Source: Lachnospiraceae bacterium
GTDB taxonomy: Bacteria > Bacillota > Clostridia > Lachnospirales > Lachnospiraceae
Assembly: GCA_017469405.1 (NCBI GenBank)
Contig: JAFUGL010000036.1
Coordinates: 1-53,614, forward strand
Reading direction: 5' to 3'
Length of the DNA: 53,614 nucleotides
Positions within the stretch are counted from its first letter, which is position 1; each line of letters starts with the position of its first letter. Of this stretch, positions 33,336 to 43,279 are shown in pieces. The notes under the pieces are model-generated. The model was not told the DNA's origin. It did not search any database and saw only the letters and a program-made list of their open reading frames with translations. Made by a program: the position numbers and the translations under genes.

Positions 33336-34127
33336 ATGTCAAAAAAGTATCGTGATAATAAAAATAAAAAATATATGGATGTTGTAGTTCCTTGTGTCGT
33401 ACTTGTGATTGTGCTTGTTATATGGCAGCTTGCCTGTACATTTTCACTTGTACCGTCATATATGCTTCCATCACCGGTAAGAGTAGTTAAGGCATTTATA
33501 AATGATTTCGATCTGCTTATGGAACATGCTAAAACCACACTTACAGAGGCAGTACTTGGTATGGTGTTGGGTATATTGCTTGGATTTGTAAGTGCTGCAC
33601 TCATGGACGCATTTAAAGTAGTAAGACAGGGACTTTATCCATTGCTGGTTTTAACCCAGACTATTCCGCCTGTTGCCATAGCACCGCTTTTGATACTGTG
33701 GTTTTCATATGGTATCGCACCTAAGGTGGTCTTGGTTGTATTGGTATCGTATTTCCCGATAGCAATTGGTCTTTTAGAAGGCTTTGAATCTGTGGATTGT
33801 GATTTGGTATTTCTTATGAAATCCATGAATGCGAGCAGATGGCAGATATTCTGGCATGTAAAGTTTCCGTCAGCCTTGGGAGAATTCTTCTCAGGACTTA
33901 AAATCGCAGCCTCCTACTCGATAGTAGGTGCAGTGATAGCAGAGTGGCTGGGAGGTTTTAACGGTCTGGGCGTTTATATGACCAGGGTTAAAAAGTCTAT
34001 GTCATACGACAAGATGTTTGCAGTTATATTTTTTGTATCTGCTATAAGTCTTATACTTATGGCAGTAATCAAGCTTATTCAAAAAAAGGCGATGCCTTAT
34101 AAATATATCAGAAAACAGGATGAATAA
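33336..34127 (+). CDS. thiX: ABC transporter permease for thiamine precursor
   Basis: 263 residues with about six membrane segments and the BPD_transp_1 family EAA-like loop (MNASRWQIFWHVKFPSALGE). The opening MLPSPVRVVKAF motif is common in NitT/TauT-type permeases. Together with the next two genes and the TPP riboswitch it is best read as the ThiX permease of a ThiXYZ importer for the HMP moiety (or its degradation product); taurine or nitrate import is less likely in this context. Confidence 0.82.
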   Translation: MSKKYRDNKNKKYMDVVVPCVVLVIVLVIWQLACTFSLVPSYMLPSPVRVVKAFINDFDLLMEHAKTTLTEAVLGMVLGILLGFVSAALMDAFKVVRQGLYPLLVLTQTIPPVAIAPLLILWFSYGIAPKVVLVVLVSYFPIAIGLLEGFESVDCDLVFLMKSMNASRWQIFWHVKFPSALGEFFSGLKIAASYSIVGAVIAEWLGGFNGLGVYMTRVKKSMSYDKMFAVIFFVSAISLILMAVIKLIQKKAMPYKYIRKQDE

Positions 34128-34217
34128 GATGATAATTACAACAAGATTGTTAATTCCTTACTGGCTGTAAGGGTTATTAACCATAAATATATTGTAGTTT
34201 AAAAGGAGAAAAAATGT

Positions 34218-35225
34218 ATGAAAAATGTTAGAGGAAAGCTAAGAAAAACACTAATTCTTACCATTGTGGCAGCAATGATGATCAGTTTATGCTCATGTGG
34301 TAAAAAGAAGAAGTCTGAGAAGGATATGAAGGATATAACCCTTGTGCTTGATTGGACACCTAATACTAACCACACCGGATTTTATGTGGCTTTGAGTGAA
34401 GGCTATTATGAGGATGCAGGATTAAATGTAACTATAATTCAGCCGCCTGAAGACGGAGCAACTATGATGGTTGCATCCGGAGATGCAGAGTTTGGTATAG
34501 ATTTCCAGGATTACCTTGCACCTGTATATACTTCAGAGGATGATATACCTGTTACAGCTGTAGCAGCTATCTTGCAGCACAATACTTCAGGTATTATCTC
34601 TCTTAAAGAGGATAATATTGCTACTCCTAAGGGGCTTGAAGGCAAGAATTATGCTACTTGGAGTCTTCCTGTTGAGCAGGCTATGATTGAAAATATAGTT
34701 GAAGCAGATGGCGGAGATTATTCAAAGGTTAATCTTATACCGGAGTATGTAACTGATGAGGTTGCCGCACTTAAACAGGATATAGATGCTATCTGGGTTT
34801 ATTATGCATGGGCAGGTATCGCAACTGAGATAGCAGGACTTGATACCAATATGATTTATTTTAAGGATATAACTCCGGAGTTTGATTACTATAGTCCTGT
34901 AATTATATCAAATACCGAATGGCTTTCTGAAAATGAAGATACTGCAAAGGCATTTCTTGAGGCAACCAAAAAGGGATATGAATATGCTATAGATAATCCT
35001 GATAAAGCTGCTGAAATCCTTTGCAAAGAGGTGCCTGAATTAGACGAGGAGCTTGTAAAAAAGAGTCAGGAATGGATTTCAAGTGAGTATAAGGCTGAAG
35101 TAGATAAATGGGGATATATAGATAAGGCAAGATGGGATGCATTTTATAAATGGCTTTATGATAATGATTTATCAGATGAAATTCCGTCAGGCTATGGATT
35201 TACCAATGATTATTTACCGGAGTAG
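34218..35225 (+). CDS. thiY: Thiamine-precursor-binding lipoprotein
   Basis: 335 residues. The signal peptide ends in a lipobox (LCSC), so it is a lipid-anchored substrate-binding protein. The NMT1/THI5-like domain opens with DWTPNTNHTGFYVALSEGYY, a hallmark of ThiY/Thi5-type HMP-binding proteins. GASGD-like ligand-loop phrases (VASGDAEFGID) follow. Upstream, CCTTAC/GTAAGG forms a small hairpin between permease and this gene, possibly tuning expression. Confidence 0.87.
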   Translation: MKNVRGKLRKTLILTIVAAMMISLCSCGKKKKSEKDMKDITLVLDWTPNTNHTGFYVALSEGYYEDAGLNVTIIQPPEDGATMMVASGDAEFGIDFQDYLAPVYTSEDDIPVTAVAAILQHNTSGIISLKEDNIATPKGLEGKNYATWSLPVEQAMIENIVEADGGDYSKVNLIPEYVTDEVAALKQDIDAIWVYYAWAGIATEIAGLDTNMIYFKDITPEFDYYSPVIISNTEWLSENEDTAKAFLEATKKGYEYAIDNPDKAAEILCKEVPELDEELVKKSQEWISSEYKAEVDKWGYIDKARWDAFYKWLYDNDLSDEIPSGYGFTNDYLPE

Positions 35226-35299
35226 TATTTCTGTTTACAAATATTTATTGTGTTTTATGGTTGATTTTTGAAGAGTTAAAGTGTATCGGAGAAGTAAAA

Positions 35300-36037
35300 A
35301 TGCAGAAGATTCTTTGTGCCAACAACATATCAAAATCTTATGGTGAAAAGGAAGTTTTAAAGGATATTAATCTAACATTAGATGAAGGTGAGCTTGTATG
35401 CCTGCTTGGAGTAAGCGGAGTAGGAAAAACCACGCTTTTCAATATCTTATCCGGTCTTATGAAGCCGGATAGCGGTAAGGTGCTTCTTAAGGGCGAGGAT
35501 ATAACAGGAGTTTCCGGTCATATAAGTTATATGCTTCAAAAGGATTTACTGCTGCCTCACAAGATTGTGCTGGATAATGCAGCGCTTCCGCTTGTTATAT
35601 CTGGCATGAGTAAAAAAGAAGCAAGAGATAAGGCTGCGTCATATTTTGAACGTTTTGGTCTTTTGGGTACTGAGAAAAAATATCCTGTTCAGCTATCAGG
35701 AGGTATGAGACAGAGAGTGGCACTTTTAAGAACCTATCTTTGCGGTAATTCGGTGGCATTGTTAGATGAGCCGTTTAGCGCTCTTGATACTTTGACAAGG
35801 TCTTCTGTGCATGAATGGTACCTTAAGGTTATGGAGGAGATTAAACTTTCAACTATATTTATTACGCATGATATAGATGAGGCGATTCTTATATCAGACC
35901 GCATCTGTATATTGAAGGGACAGCCTGCCGGTATCACAGATGAAATAGTGATTGATGAGCCAAAACCAAGAGGACAGGATTTTGTGCTTTCGGATAAATT
36001 TTTGGAGTATAAGAGAAGAATTAAGCTTATGTTATAA
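35300..36037 (+). CDS. thiZ: ABC transporter ATP-binding protein
   Basis: 245 residues with Walker A GVSGVGKTT, Q-loop MLQKDLLLPH, signature LSGGMRQRVAL, Walker B VALLDEPFSALD and switch His (ITHD). This matches the NitT/TauT/ThiZ ATPase group. GGAG eight bases upstream favours the ATG at 35300; an upstream TTG is rejected. Last gene of the thiamine importer operon. It converges on the flippase gene of the opposite strand. Confidence 0.88.
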   Translation: MQKILCANNISKSYGEKEVLKDINLTLDEGELVCLLGVSGVGKTTLFNILSGLMKPDSGKVLLKGEDITGVSGHISYMLQKDLLLPHKIVLDNAALPLVISGMSKKEARDKAASYFERFGLLGTEKKYPVQLSGGMRQRVALLRTYLCGNSVALLDEPFSALDTLTRSSVHEWYLKVMEEIKLSTIFITHDIDEAILISDRICILKGQPAGITDEIVIDEPKPRGQDFVLSDKFLEYKRRIKLML

Positions 36038-36108
36038 TTAGTTTTTTCGATAAATATATTTCGGTTCATAAAGGTATAAAAAGTGTATATCTTCATAAAT
36101 TGAAAAAC

Positions 36109-37527
36109 TTATCGAGATGTTTGGGAAGAATCCGATATTATCCGTCGTAAGCCAAAAAGCATTAAAAGGTTTATTACGGTATAACTTGTAAACATACCCA
36201 TGGCATATGCGTTTAAGCCGTAATTTGGAACCATTAAAAATATAAAGCAAATTCTTATGGATATACCGATTACGTTGCAAATTAGCGCAAAAAAGGATTT
36301 ATCTATTCCATTTAATATGGATGTCAGATTTCCTGAAGTATATATAAGAGGACAAAGCAGGCAGAGCTTTTTAAGCAGTATGCCTGCTTCTTTGCTTTTA
36401 AATGCGACTTCGCACATTGGTATACCGAGTACGTAAAAGCCTGCAGAGGCCGATGCACCGAGAAATAGACAGAATACTATACAGTTTTTGAGAGCTTTAT
36501 TTATAGCCCTTATATCCTTCCTGGCATTTGCGTATGATATCGCCGGCAGAAGCATAGTCGATAAAGAAGTGGTAATAGTTGCCGGGAAAAGTATAAACGG
36601 TATGACGATACCGGTTACTATTCCAAACATTTCCAACGCCGTGTCACTGTCGTTGTAGTAATAAAACAGCATCGCCGGCATAATGATTGCTTCTAAAGTT
36701 GAAAATAATGTGAAAATTAAATTGTTTATTGTAATAGGAATTGCATCATTTTTGAAATATTGAAGGACATCCTTTTTTTCTTTTGGAGTCAAATTTTCTT
36801 TTTCTGTTTCTTTTTCTGATTTTTGATTATTTAGGTTAATATTGTTTTTAGAATTAATAAATGTATTGTTTTTATTGTATAAACTGATATTACTTGTTTT
36901 AATTCGGTTTACATAATATATAACGATTGATATAACTGTCGCTGAAACTTCACCGATAACGACAGCAATCACTGCGAGAACAGCATTTACCTTATCAGCC
37001 ATTACAAAAAGTGAAAGAATATATGCTGCTGATATACGTATTATCTGTTCTATAAGGTGTGAAAATCCGTGATACCCCGGCTTGTCAATTCCTATGAAAT
37101 AAAAGTTTATACAGGATTTTACGGCTACAAAGGGCATAGCTATGGTTATAATGCGGAGCAGTATGCCACAGTCAGTATTTTTAAGAAGCTTATAGCTTAT
37201 AAGGTCGCTGTAAAGATATATTGTTAGAGCTAGTATGAGGCTTAAAATTGTTGATATACATATGGATAGTTTGAATATGTAATCGGCTTTTGTTTTGTTT
37301 CCTTTTCCTATATAATATGAGGTTTGTTTAGTCAATGTTGTAGATATACCTTGAGAGCAGCAGGCGAATACAAACATATATATTGGAAATATTAATTGAT
37401 ATTTTCCAAGTTCAACCACACCGATAAGTCTTGTCAAAAATATTCTGTTATAAAAGCCGAGTATTTTAGTAAGAAGTCCGGCGATTGTAAGGATTAAAGT
37501 TCCTTTGATAATTGTTTTCTTTGACAT
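36109..37527 (-). CDS. MOP-superfamily flippase (SpoVB/MurJ-like)
   Basis: 472 residues with about 14 hydrophobic segments, starting MSKKTIIKGTLILTIAGLLTK, typical of the polysaccharide/lipid II flippase group related to SpoVB. A hydrophilic Asn/Lys/Glu-rich loop sits in the middle (about residues 215-255). Likely moves an undecaprenyl-linked precursor across the membrane. It is transcribed divergently from the Rrf2 gene. The exact substrate is not known. Confidence 0.82.
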   Translation of the reverse strand: MSKKTIIKGTLILTIAGLLTKILGFYNRIFLTRLIGVVELGKYQLIFPIYMFVFACCSQGISTTLTKQTSYYIGKGNKTKADYIFKLSICISTILSLILALTIYLYSDLISYKLLKNTDCGILLRIITIAMPFVAVKSCINFYFIGIDKPGYHGFSHLIEQIIRISAAYILSLFVMADKVNAVLAVIAVVIGEVSATVISIVIYYVNRIKTSNISLYNKNNTFINSKNNINLNNQKSEKETEKENLTPKEKKDVLQYFKNDAIPITINNLIFTLFSTLEAIIMPAMLFYYYNDSDTALEMFGIVTGIVIPFILFPATITTSLSTMLLPAISYANARKDIRAINKALKNCIVFCLFLGASASAGFYVLGIPMCEVAFKSKEAGILLKKLCLLCPLIYTSGNLTSILNGIDKSFFALICNVIGISIRICFIFLMVPNYGLNAYAMGMFTSYTVINLLMLFGLRRIISDSSQTSR

Positions 37528-37599
37528 GGGCAGATTTCGATATGTATTGGAATTTATTATATTATATTAAATTTTGTTGTTTTTATTCTTTTCAATTTA

Positions 37600-37636
37600 A
37601 ACTCCTATTGACATAGTAGGAGTTAGATATTATAAT
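37600..37636 (+). promoter_or_regulatory. rrf2 promoter with palindromic operator
   Basis: TTGACA (37608-37613), 17 bases, TATAAT (37631-37636). The -35 box is enclosed by a perfect inverted repeat AACTCCTA (37600-37607) / TAGGAGTT (37617-37624). This is the expected position for autorepression by the Rrf2/IscR regulator. Confidence 0.8.
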
Positions 37637-37648
37637 CTAGAAATTGAA

Positions 37649-37750
37649 GATATTATTTGAGTTTAAGTATATGATTTGAACTTGAGTATATGATTTGAAC
37701 TTCAGTATATGATTTGAGCTTGAATATATAATTTGAACTTGAATATATGG
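37649..37750 (+). repeat. 19-bp tandem repeat array in the rrf2 leader
   Basis: Units of 19 bases start at 37667, 37686, 37705 and 37724, with a degenerate unit before and a partial unit from 37743. The unit is GTATATGATTTGAACTTGA with 0-3 changes. It sits between the promoter and the RBS, so it is transcribed. It is too short and spacerless for CRISPR. Confidence 0.9.
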
Positions 37751-37804
37751 TTAAAAAATAATTATATAATTTGATTTTTTTCTTTTAAAAAGGATGTGAT
37801 ATAT

Positions 37805-38233
37805 ATGATGGTTTCAACGAAGGGCAGATATGCCTTAAGGGTTATGATTGATTTGGCCAAGCATAACACCGGAGGGTTTATCAGTCTTAAGGATATGTCG
37901 GAAAGGCAGGATATATCCCGTAAATACCTTGAAAGTATAATGAGTGGTCTTTCCAAGCATAATCTGGTTGAAAGCGCTATGGGTAAGGATGGCGGATACA
38001 GATTAAACAGAAAACCCGATGAATATAAGGTTGGAGAGATACTTAGGGTAACTGAAGGAGATTTGGCTCCGGTCGCCTGCATAGCACAGGACGAGAAGAA
38101 ATGTGAGATGACAAGTCTTTGCAATGCGTTTCCGTTTTGGCAGGGACTTGCATCAAAAATAAATGAATATATAGACAGCTATACATTGCAGGATTTTCTG
38201 GATGTTGATGATAAAGCAAAAAGCTGCGTGTGA
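37805..38233 (+). CDS. Rrf2-family Fe-S regulator, IscR-like
   Basis: 142 residues. The winged HTH opens MMVSTKGRYALRVMIDLAKH. Three cysteines in CIAQDEKKCEMTSLC match the Fe-S-binding loop of IscR-type Rrf2 proteins. It probably senses Fe-S status and represses itself and the suf operon just downstream. The weak AAAAAGGATG RBS is compatible with ATG at 37805 or 37808. Its promoter carries a perfect palindrome, and the leader carries 19-bp tandem repeats. Confidence 0.88.
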   Translation: MMVSTKGRYALRVMIDLAKHNTGGFISLKDMSERQDISRKYLESIMSGLSKHNLVESAMGKDGGYRLNRKPDEYKVGEILRVTEGDLAPVACIAQDEKKCEMTSLCNAFPFWQGLASKINEYIDSYTLQDFLDVDDKAKSCV

Positions 38234-38347
38234 ACTAAAAAGAGCTGATACAGACTATTCAACATCTGGGTATGATTATAAAACAAAGCTGACACATAAT
38301 AAACAAAATAATTTGAATAAAATTAATTATAAGAAAGGCATAAGGAT

Positions 38348-39094
38348 ATGAATAACGAAAAATTATTGGAAGTAAAAGACTTACATGTCAGTGTAGGAGA
38401 TAAGGAAATATTAAATGGTGTAAACCTTGAGATAGGAACCAATGAAACCCACGTGCTTATGGGACCAAACGGAACCGGTAAGTCAACCCTCGGTTATGCT
38501 ATATGCGGTAATCCAAGCTATAGTGTAACAGGCGGAGACATCATATTTGACGGAGAAAGTATAGTGGATATGGCTGTGAATGAAAGAGCTAAGAAGGGTA
38601 TATTTTTATCCTTCCAGAATCCTCTTGAGGTTCCGGGTGTTACACTTTCAGCATTTATAAGAAGTGCACTTGAACAAAAGACAGGTAAGAGAATGAAATT
38701 GTGGGATTTCAAGAAAAAGCTTAAGGAAACAATGGAGCTTCTTTCTATGGATGAGTCCTATGCTGAGAGAGATTTAAATGTAGGTTTTTCCGGTGGAGAA
38801 AAGAAAAAGGCAGAGATACTTCAACTTCTTATGCTTGAGCCAAAGCTTGCAATACTTGATGAAACGGATTCAGGTCTTGATGTAGATGCAGTTCGTACAG
38901 TTTCAAACGGAATAAAAATATTTAAGGAACGCTGTGAGGGTTCACTTTTGATCATAACCCACAGTACAAAAATACTTGAAGCACTGACCGTTGATACCAC
39001 TCATATCATGGAAAACGGAATCATAGTAAAAGAAGGAGATGCCTCTCTTGTAGAAGAGGTAAACGCAACAGGATTTCAGGAACTTGAAATTTAA
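38348..39094 (+). CDS. sufC: Fe-S assembly ATPase SufC
   Basis: 248 residues. Walker A GPNGTGKST, signature FSGGEKKKAEI and Walker B LAILDETDSGLD are the SufC versions of ABC motifs. It forms the SufBCD scaffold complex for Fe-S cluster assembly. It lies ~115 bases after the Rrf2 gene; no strong separate promoter is evident, so read-through from rrf2 is plausible. First of five suf genes. Confidence 0.96.
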   Translation: MNNEKLLEVKDLHVSVGDKEILNGVNLEIGTNETHVLMGPNGTGKSTLGYAICGNPSYSVTGGDIIFDGESIVDMAVNERAKKGIFLSFQNPLEVPGVTLSAFIRSALEQKTGKRMKLWDFKKKLKETMELLSMDESYAERDLNVGFSGGEKKKAEILQLLMLEPKLAILDETDSGLDVDAVRTVSNGIKIFKERCEGSLLIITHSTKILEALTVDTTHIMENGIIVKEGDASLVEEVNATGFQELEI

Positions 39095-39127
39095 TCTCAA
39101 ACAACCGGATGTTAGGAGAAATAAAAT

Positions 39128-40534
39128 ATGGAAGAAAAAACATACGTTGATGACATAGACAGAAGCATATACGATATAAAGGATGTCGAGGATGACGACT
39201 TTCGTATGCAGGAGGGCCTTACCGAGGAGATAATAAAAAAGCTCTCTGACGAAAAGGATGACCCTGAATGGATGAGAGAGTTCAGACTTGAGTCTTTAAA
39301 GATATACAACGAGTTAAAGGTTCCGGATTGGGGACCATCCATAGAAGGACTTGATATGGATCATATTGCAACTTATGTCAGACCTAAGAGCAATATGGAA
39401 AATACCTGGGAAAATGTTCCGCAGGATATCAAGGAAACCTTTGAAAGACTCGGAATCCCACAGGCAGAACGTAAATCCCTTGCCGGAGTCGGAGCACAGT
39501 ATGATTCCGAACTTGTATATCACAATGTTAAGGATGAAGTAGCCGAACAGGGTGTTATATATACCGATATGGAAAGTGCCATGAAGGGCGAATACGCAGA
39601 TATGGTTAAGGAGTATTTTATGAAGCTTGTAACTCCGAGAGACCACAAATTTGCGGCACTTCACGGAGCGGTTTGGTCGGGTGGTTCATTTGTTTATGTT
39701 CCGAAAAATACTGATGTATCCATACCACTTCAGTCGTATTTCAGATTAAATGCTAAGGGTGCCGGACAGTTTGAACATACACTTATAATCGTTGATGAGG
39801 GAGCAAACCTCCACTTTATAGAAGGATGTTCTGCACCAAAATACAATGTTGCAAATCTTCACGCCGGCTGCGTTGAGCTATATGTTAAGAAAAATGCCAA
39901 ATTAAGGTATTCAACTATAGAAAACTGGTCAAAGAATATGTACAATCTTAATACAAAAAGAGCAGTTGTTGAAGAAGGCGGCGCTGTAGAATGGGTTTCC
40001 GGTTCATTTGGTTCACATGTCGGATACCTTTATCCTATGAGTGTTCTAAAAGGCGATAATTCAAGAATGGAATTTACAGGCGTTACATTTGCAGGAAACG
40101 GACAGAATCTTGATACAGGAGCAAAGGTGGTTCATATAGGCAAAAATACAAGCTCTTACATGAATACCCGTTCCATAAGCAAGAGTGGCGGAATCAGTAC
40201 CTTTAGAAGCAGTGTTGTCGTACAAAAGAGCGCAACGGGTGCTAAGTCTGCTGTTTCGTGTGAGTCACTTATGCTTGATTCGGATTCACGTTCGGATACA
40301 ATTCCGGCTATGGATATAAGAACCAAGGATGCAAATATCGGACATGAAGCAAAGATAGGAAGCATAAGCGATGATGCGGTGTTTTATCTTATGAGCCGCG
40401 GCATGAGTGAGGAGGATGCAAGAGCACTTATTGTAAGCGGGTTTGCGGACAATGTATCCAAGGAGCTTCCGCTTGAGTATGCTGTTGAGATGAACAATCT
40501 GATAAGACTTGAGATGAAGGGCAGCATAGGTTAG
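39128..40534 (+). CDS. sufB: Fe-S assembly scaffold SufB
   Basis: 468 residues, full length. It has the beta-helix core typical of SufB (YVPKNTDVSIPLQSYFRLNA, EGCSAPKYNVANLHAGCVEL, GSHVGYLYP) and C-terminal VSCESLMLDSDSRSDTIPA and GHEAKIGSISDDAVFYLMSRG. It receives sulfur from SufS-SufU and builds the cluster with SufC and SufD. Lies 33 bases after sufC. Confidence 0.97.
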   Translation: MEEKTYVDDIDRSIYDIKDVEDDDFRMQEGLTEEIIKKLSDEKDDPEWMREFRLESLKIYNELKVPDWGPSIEGLDMDHIATYVRPKSNMENTWENVPQDIKETFERLGIPQAERKSLAGVGAQYDSELVYHNVKDEVAEQGVIYTDMESAMKGEYADMVKEYFMKLVTPRDHKFAALHGAVWSGGSFVYVPKNTDVSIPLQSYFRLNAKGAGQFEHTLIIVDEGANLHFIEGCSAPKYNVANLHAGCVELYVKKNAKLRYSTIENWSKNMYNLNTKRAVVEEGGAVEWVSGSFGSHVGYLYPMSVLKGDNSRMEFTGVTFAGNGQNLDTGAKVVHIGKNTSSYMNTRSISKSGGISTFRSSVVVQKSATGAKSAVSCESLMLDSDSRSDTIPAMDIRTKDANIGHEAKIGSISDDAVFYLMSRGMSEEDARALIVSGFADNVSKELPLEYAVEMNNLIRLEMKGSIG

Positions 40535-40554
40535 GATGCATGGAGGTAATATAG

Positions 40555-41562
40555 ATGACTAATACAGATAGAAATATAATAAAAGGCGAAAAAAATGCCG
40601 ATGCCAAGGATGTATTAAATATAAATGCCATGCCTGCCAAGACCTGGTACTGGCTTGGGGTAAATTCATCAGATCTTTCATGGAATAATTCTGATGAGAC
40701 ATCACTTGGAGAAAATATTATAACTGCGGAAGCAGGACGGAAATATCCTGATGTAATTTTTAGCTTCAAAGATGTGGCTACATTGTACAATAATAAAAAA
40801 TTCACAATAAATGCAGCCGATGACAGCGAGGTTTGTGTGATTGTAAATCTTAATACAATCAATAATATAAAAGTTTATTATGACATTAAGGTTGGCAAAA
40901 ATGCAAAGGTAAAGCTTATAGAGCTTTGTAAGGTGGATGAAAACACATTTTACAGTGATATTAATACATCCTGTGAAGAAGCTGCAAAGTTCGAGCTTAT
41001 TCATATGTTTGCCGGTAAAGGCAATGAGGCAGATAAGTCAAAGATGGGAGAGATTTACTCAAACGTCAAAGTCGATCTTGTCGGAGATAAGTCTGATTTC
41101 ACATATAATATGGGATATCTGGCTCAGGGCTATGATAATTTTGATTATAATATTGCCGTAAATCATATAGGTAAAAAGACTAATTGCGACATCAAGGCAA
41201 ATGGTGCCTTAAAGGAAAATGCACATAAGGTTTTCAGAGGAACAATTGATTTTAAGACCGGTTCTTCCGATTCAGTCGGTGCTGAAACAGAAACCGTCCT
41301 TATGTTGGGTGAGGAGGTTGTTAACAAAACTGTTCCGGTTATTCTTTGTTCGGAAGAAAATGTATCCGGTACACATGGAGCATCCATCGGTGAGCTTGAT
41401 GAAGAGACATTGTTTTACTTTGAGTCAAGAGGCATAGATAAAGAAAAAGCCGAAAATATTATGGCAAGAGCTTCCATAGAGAGATTAACAGGCTTAATTG
41501 ATAATGAAAAGGTAAATGATATCATAGAAAAGACACTGCAGGATGTACTTGGCGAGGAATGA
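40555..41562 (+). CDS. sufD: Fe-S assembly protein SufD
   Basis: 335 residues. The SufB/D-type core is diverged in the N-terminal half but clear at the end (VPVILCSEENVSGTHGASIGE, DEETLFYFESRGIDKEKAE). The N-terminal segment with PAKTWYWLGVN matches the PxRTWxWLK-type opening of SufD proteins. TGGAGG precedes the start. Partner of SufB and SufC. Confidence 0.92.
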   Translation: MTNTDRNIIKGEKNADAKDVLNINAMPAKTWYWLGVNSSDLSWNNSDETSLGENIITAEAGRKYPDVIFSFKDVATLYNNKKFTINAADDSEVCVIVNLNTINNIKVYYDIKVGKNAKVKLIELCKVDENTFYSDINTSCEEAAKFELIHMFAGKGNEADKSKMGEIYSNVKVDLVGDKSDFTYNMGYLAQGYDNFDYNIAVNHIGKKTNCDIKANGALKENAHKVFRGTIDFKTGSSDSVGAETETVLMLGEEVVNKTVPVILCSEENVSGTHGASIGELDEETLFYFESRGIDKEKAENIMARASIERLTGLIDNEKVNDIIEKTLQDVLGEE

Positions 41563-41625
41563 TATCACCTGATATTTGCAGCTGATATTTTTGATATATT
41601 AAAATGAATTTACAGGAGGTACATT

Positions 41626-42867
41626 ATGATGCCTGATATAAATGAGATTAGAAAAGAATTTCCGATATTTGAAAATATGAAATCCGGTGAGGTTCTTCCG
41701 TTTGCGTATCTTGATAATGCAGCTACGTCACACAGACCAAAGTGCGTTATAGATGCAGAGATGGAGCTTTATGAAAAGCACAATGCCAATCCGCTTCGAG
41801 GCTCATATCCGTTAAGTGTTGAGGCAACGGATATATATGAAAATGCCAGAAAGAGTGTACGAGACTTTATAAATGCATCGTCTGCTTCAGAGATTATATT
41901 TACAAGAAATACCTCTGAAAGTATTAATCTTGTAGCTTACAGCTACGGACTTACCAAAGTAAATGAAGGTGATGAGGTGCTTGTATCCATAATGGAACAT
42001 CACAGTAACCTCCTTCCATGGCAGATGGTAACAAGAAAAAATGGTGCAACACTTAAGTTTATAGAGTGTGAGAGCGACGGAAGTGTTGATCTTGAAAAGG
42101 TAAAAGAGCTCATAACCGAGAAAACAAAGATAGTAGCCATAACTCATGTTTCGAATGTTCTTGGATATGAAAATCCTGTTAAGGAGATAGCAAAACTCGC
42201 ACATGAAAAGGGTGCGGTTATCGTGGTGGACGGTGCCCAGTCAACACCTCATATGAAGATAGATGTTAAGGATATGGATGTTGATTTCTTTGCATTTTCT
42301 GGACATAAGATGTTTGGTCCTATGGGAATAGGCGTGCTTTACGGAAAGGAAGATCTGCTTGATAAGATGCCTCCTTTTTTAACCGGAGGAGAAATGATAG
42401 ATTCTGTTTCACGTTATGATGCGGTATATGCCGAGCTTCCTCATAAGTTTGAAGCAGGAACCGTAAATGCAGCAGGTGCGGCAGGACTTGATGCGGCTAT
42501 CACATTTATGAAAAGAATCGGTTATGAATATATGCAGGAGCGTGAGCTTATGCTTACAAAACGAGCTTTGGACGGACTTGTTAAGATACCTCATATAATA
42601 GTCTATGGTTCCGATAAAGCCGAAAATCATACCGGAATTCTTACATTTAAGGTTGACGACGTGCATCCGCATGATGTAAGTGAGGTGCTTATAGCAGACA
42701 GCATAGCAATTCGTGCAGGACATCACTGCGCACAACCGCTTTTACAATACCTTGGAGTAAATTCTACCGCAAGAGCAAGTCTGATGTTTTATAACACAGA
42801 GGATGAAATAGATAGATTTTTAGAGAGTATTGCAACTATCAGGGAGCGTATGGGATATGGAAAATAG
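41626..42867 (+). CDS. sufS: Cysteine desulfurase SufS
   Basis: 413 residues, group II PLP enzyme. AYLDNAATSHRP N-terminus, VDGAQSTPHMKID for cofactor contact, SGHKMFGPMG with the Schiff-base Lys, and the catalytic Cys in RAGHHCAQPLL. It moves sulfur from cysteine to SufU. CAGGAGGT lies eight bases upstream; the ATG at 41626 or 41629 may be used. It overlaps sufU by 11 bases. Confidence 0.96.
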   Translation: MMPDINEIRKEFPIFENMKSGEVLPFAYLDNAATSHRPKCVIDAEMELYEKHNANPLRGSYPLSVEATDIYENARKSVRDFINASSASEIIFTRNTSESINLVAYSYGLTKVNEGDEVLVSIMEHHSNLLPWQMVTRKNGATLKFIECESDGSVDLEKVKELITEKTKIVAITHVSNVLGYENPVKEIAKLAHEKGAVIVVDGAQSTPHMKIDVKDMDVDFFAFSGHKMFGPMGIGVLYGKEDLLDKMPPFLTGGEMIDSVSRYDAVYAELPHKFEAGTVNAAGAAGLDAAITFMKRIGYEYMQERELMLTKRALDGLVKIPHIIVYGSDKAENHTGILTFKVDDVHPHDVSEVLIADSIAIRAGHHCAQPLLQYLGVNSTARASLMFYNTEDEIDRFLESIATIRERMGYGK

Positions 42868-43279
42868 AAGCTTTTACAATGAAATACTAACGGAGCATAA
42901 TATACATCCTGAGTTCAAATTTGATCTTGATGATGCGGATATTGTGCTTGAAGGTGTAAATCCAAGCTGTGGTGATGATGTCTGGCTTAAGCTTAAGATG
43001 GACGAAGATACTATAGTTGACGGAGCATTTATTGGAGATGGATGCGCTATATCACAAGCCTCTGCAGATATTATGCTTGGCATGGTAATTGGAAAAAAGA
43101 AGGATGAAGCCATTGCACTTGCAGACACTTTTGTAAAAATGATAAAGGGTGAAGCAAGTGAGGAAGAGATAGAAAGTCTTGAGGAAGCTTCGGCACTTCA
43201 GGATATCTCTCATATGCCTGCGCGTGTCAAATGTGCGGTCCTTGGCTGGAGAACGCTGAAAGAAGCACTGTCCAAATAA
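42857..43279 (+). CDS. sufU: Sulfur-transfer / scaffold protein SufU
   Basis: 140 residues. It has the zinc-binding and sulfur-relay cysteines of SufU: NPSCGDD, GDGCAISQASAD and PARVKCAVLGW. The 18-residue SufU-type insertion between the second and third Cys is present, unlike IscU. The start at 42857 overlaps the sufS end; AGGGAG lies about 10 bases before it. Confidence 0.94.
   Translation: MENRSFYNEILTEHNIHPEFKFDLDDADIVLEGVNPSCGDDVWLKLKMDEDTIVDGAFIGDGCAISQASADIMLGMVIGKKKDEAIALADTFVKMIKGEASEEEIESLEEASALQDISHMPARVKCAVLGWRTLKEALSK

Noticed and set aside
37649-37750. CRISPR array
   Set aside because: Units are 19 bases with no spacers, a simple tandem repeat in a leader; no cas gene nearby.
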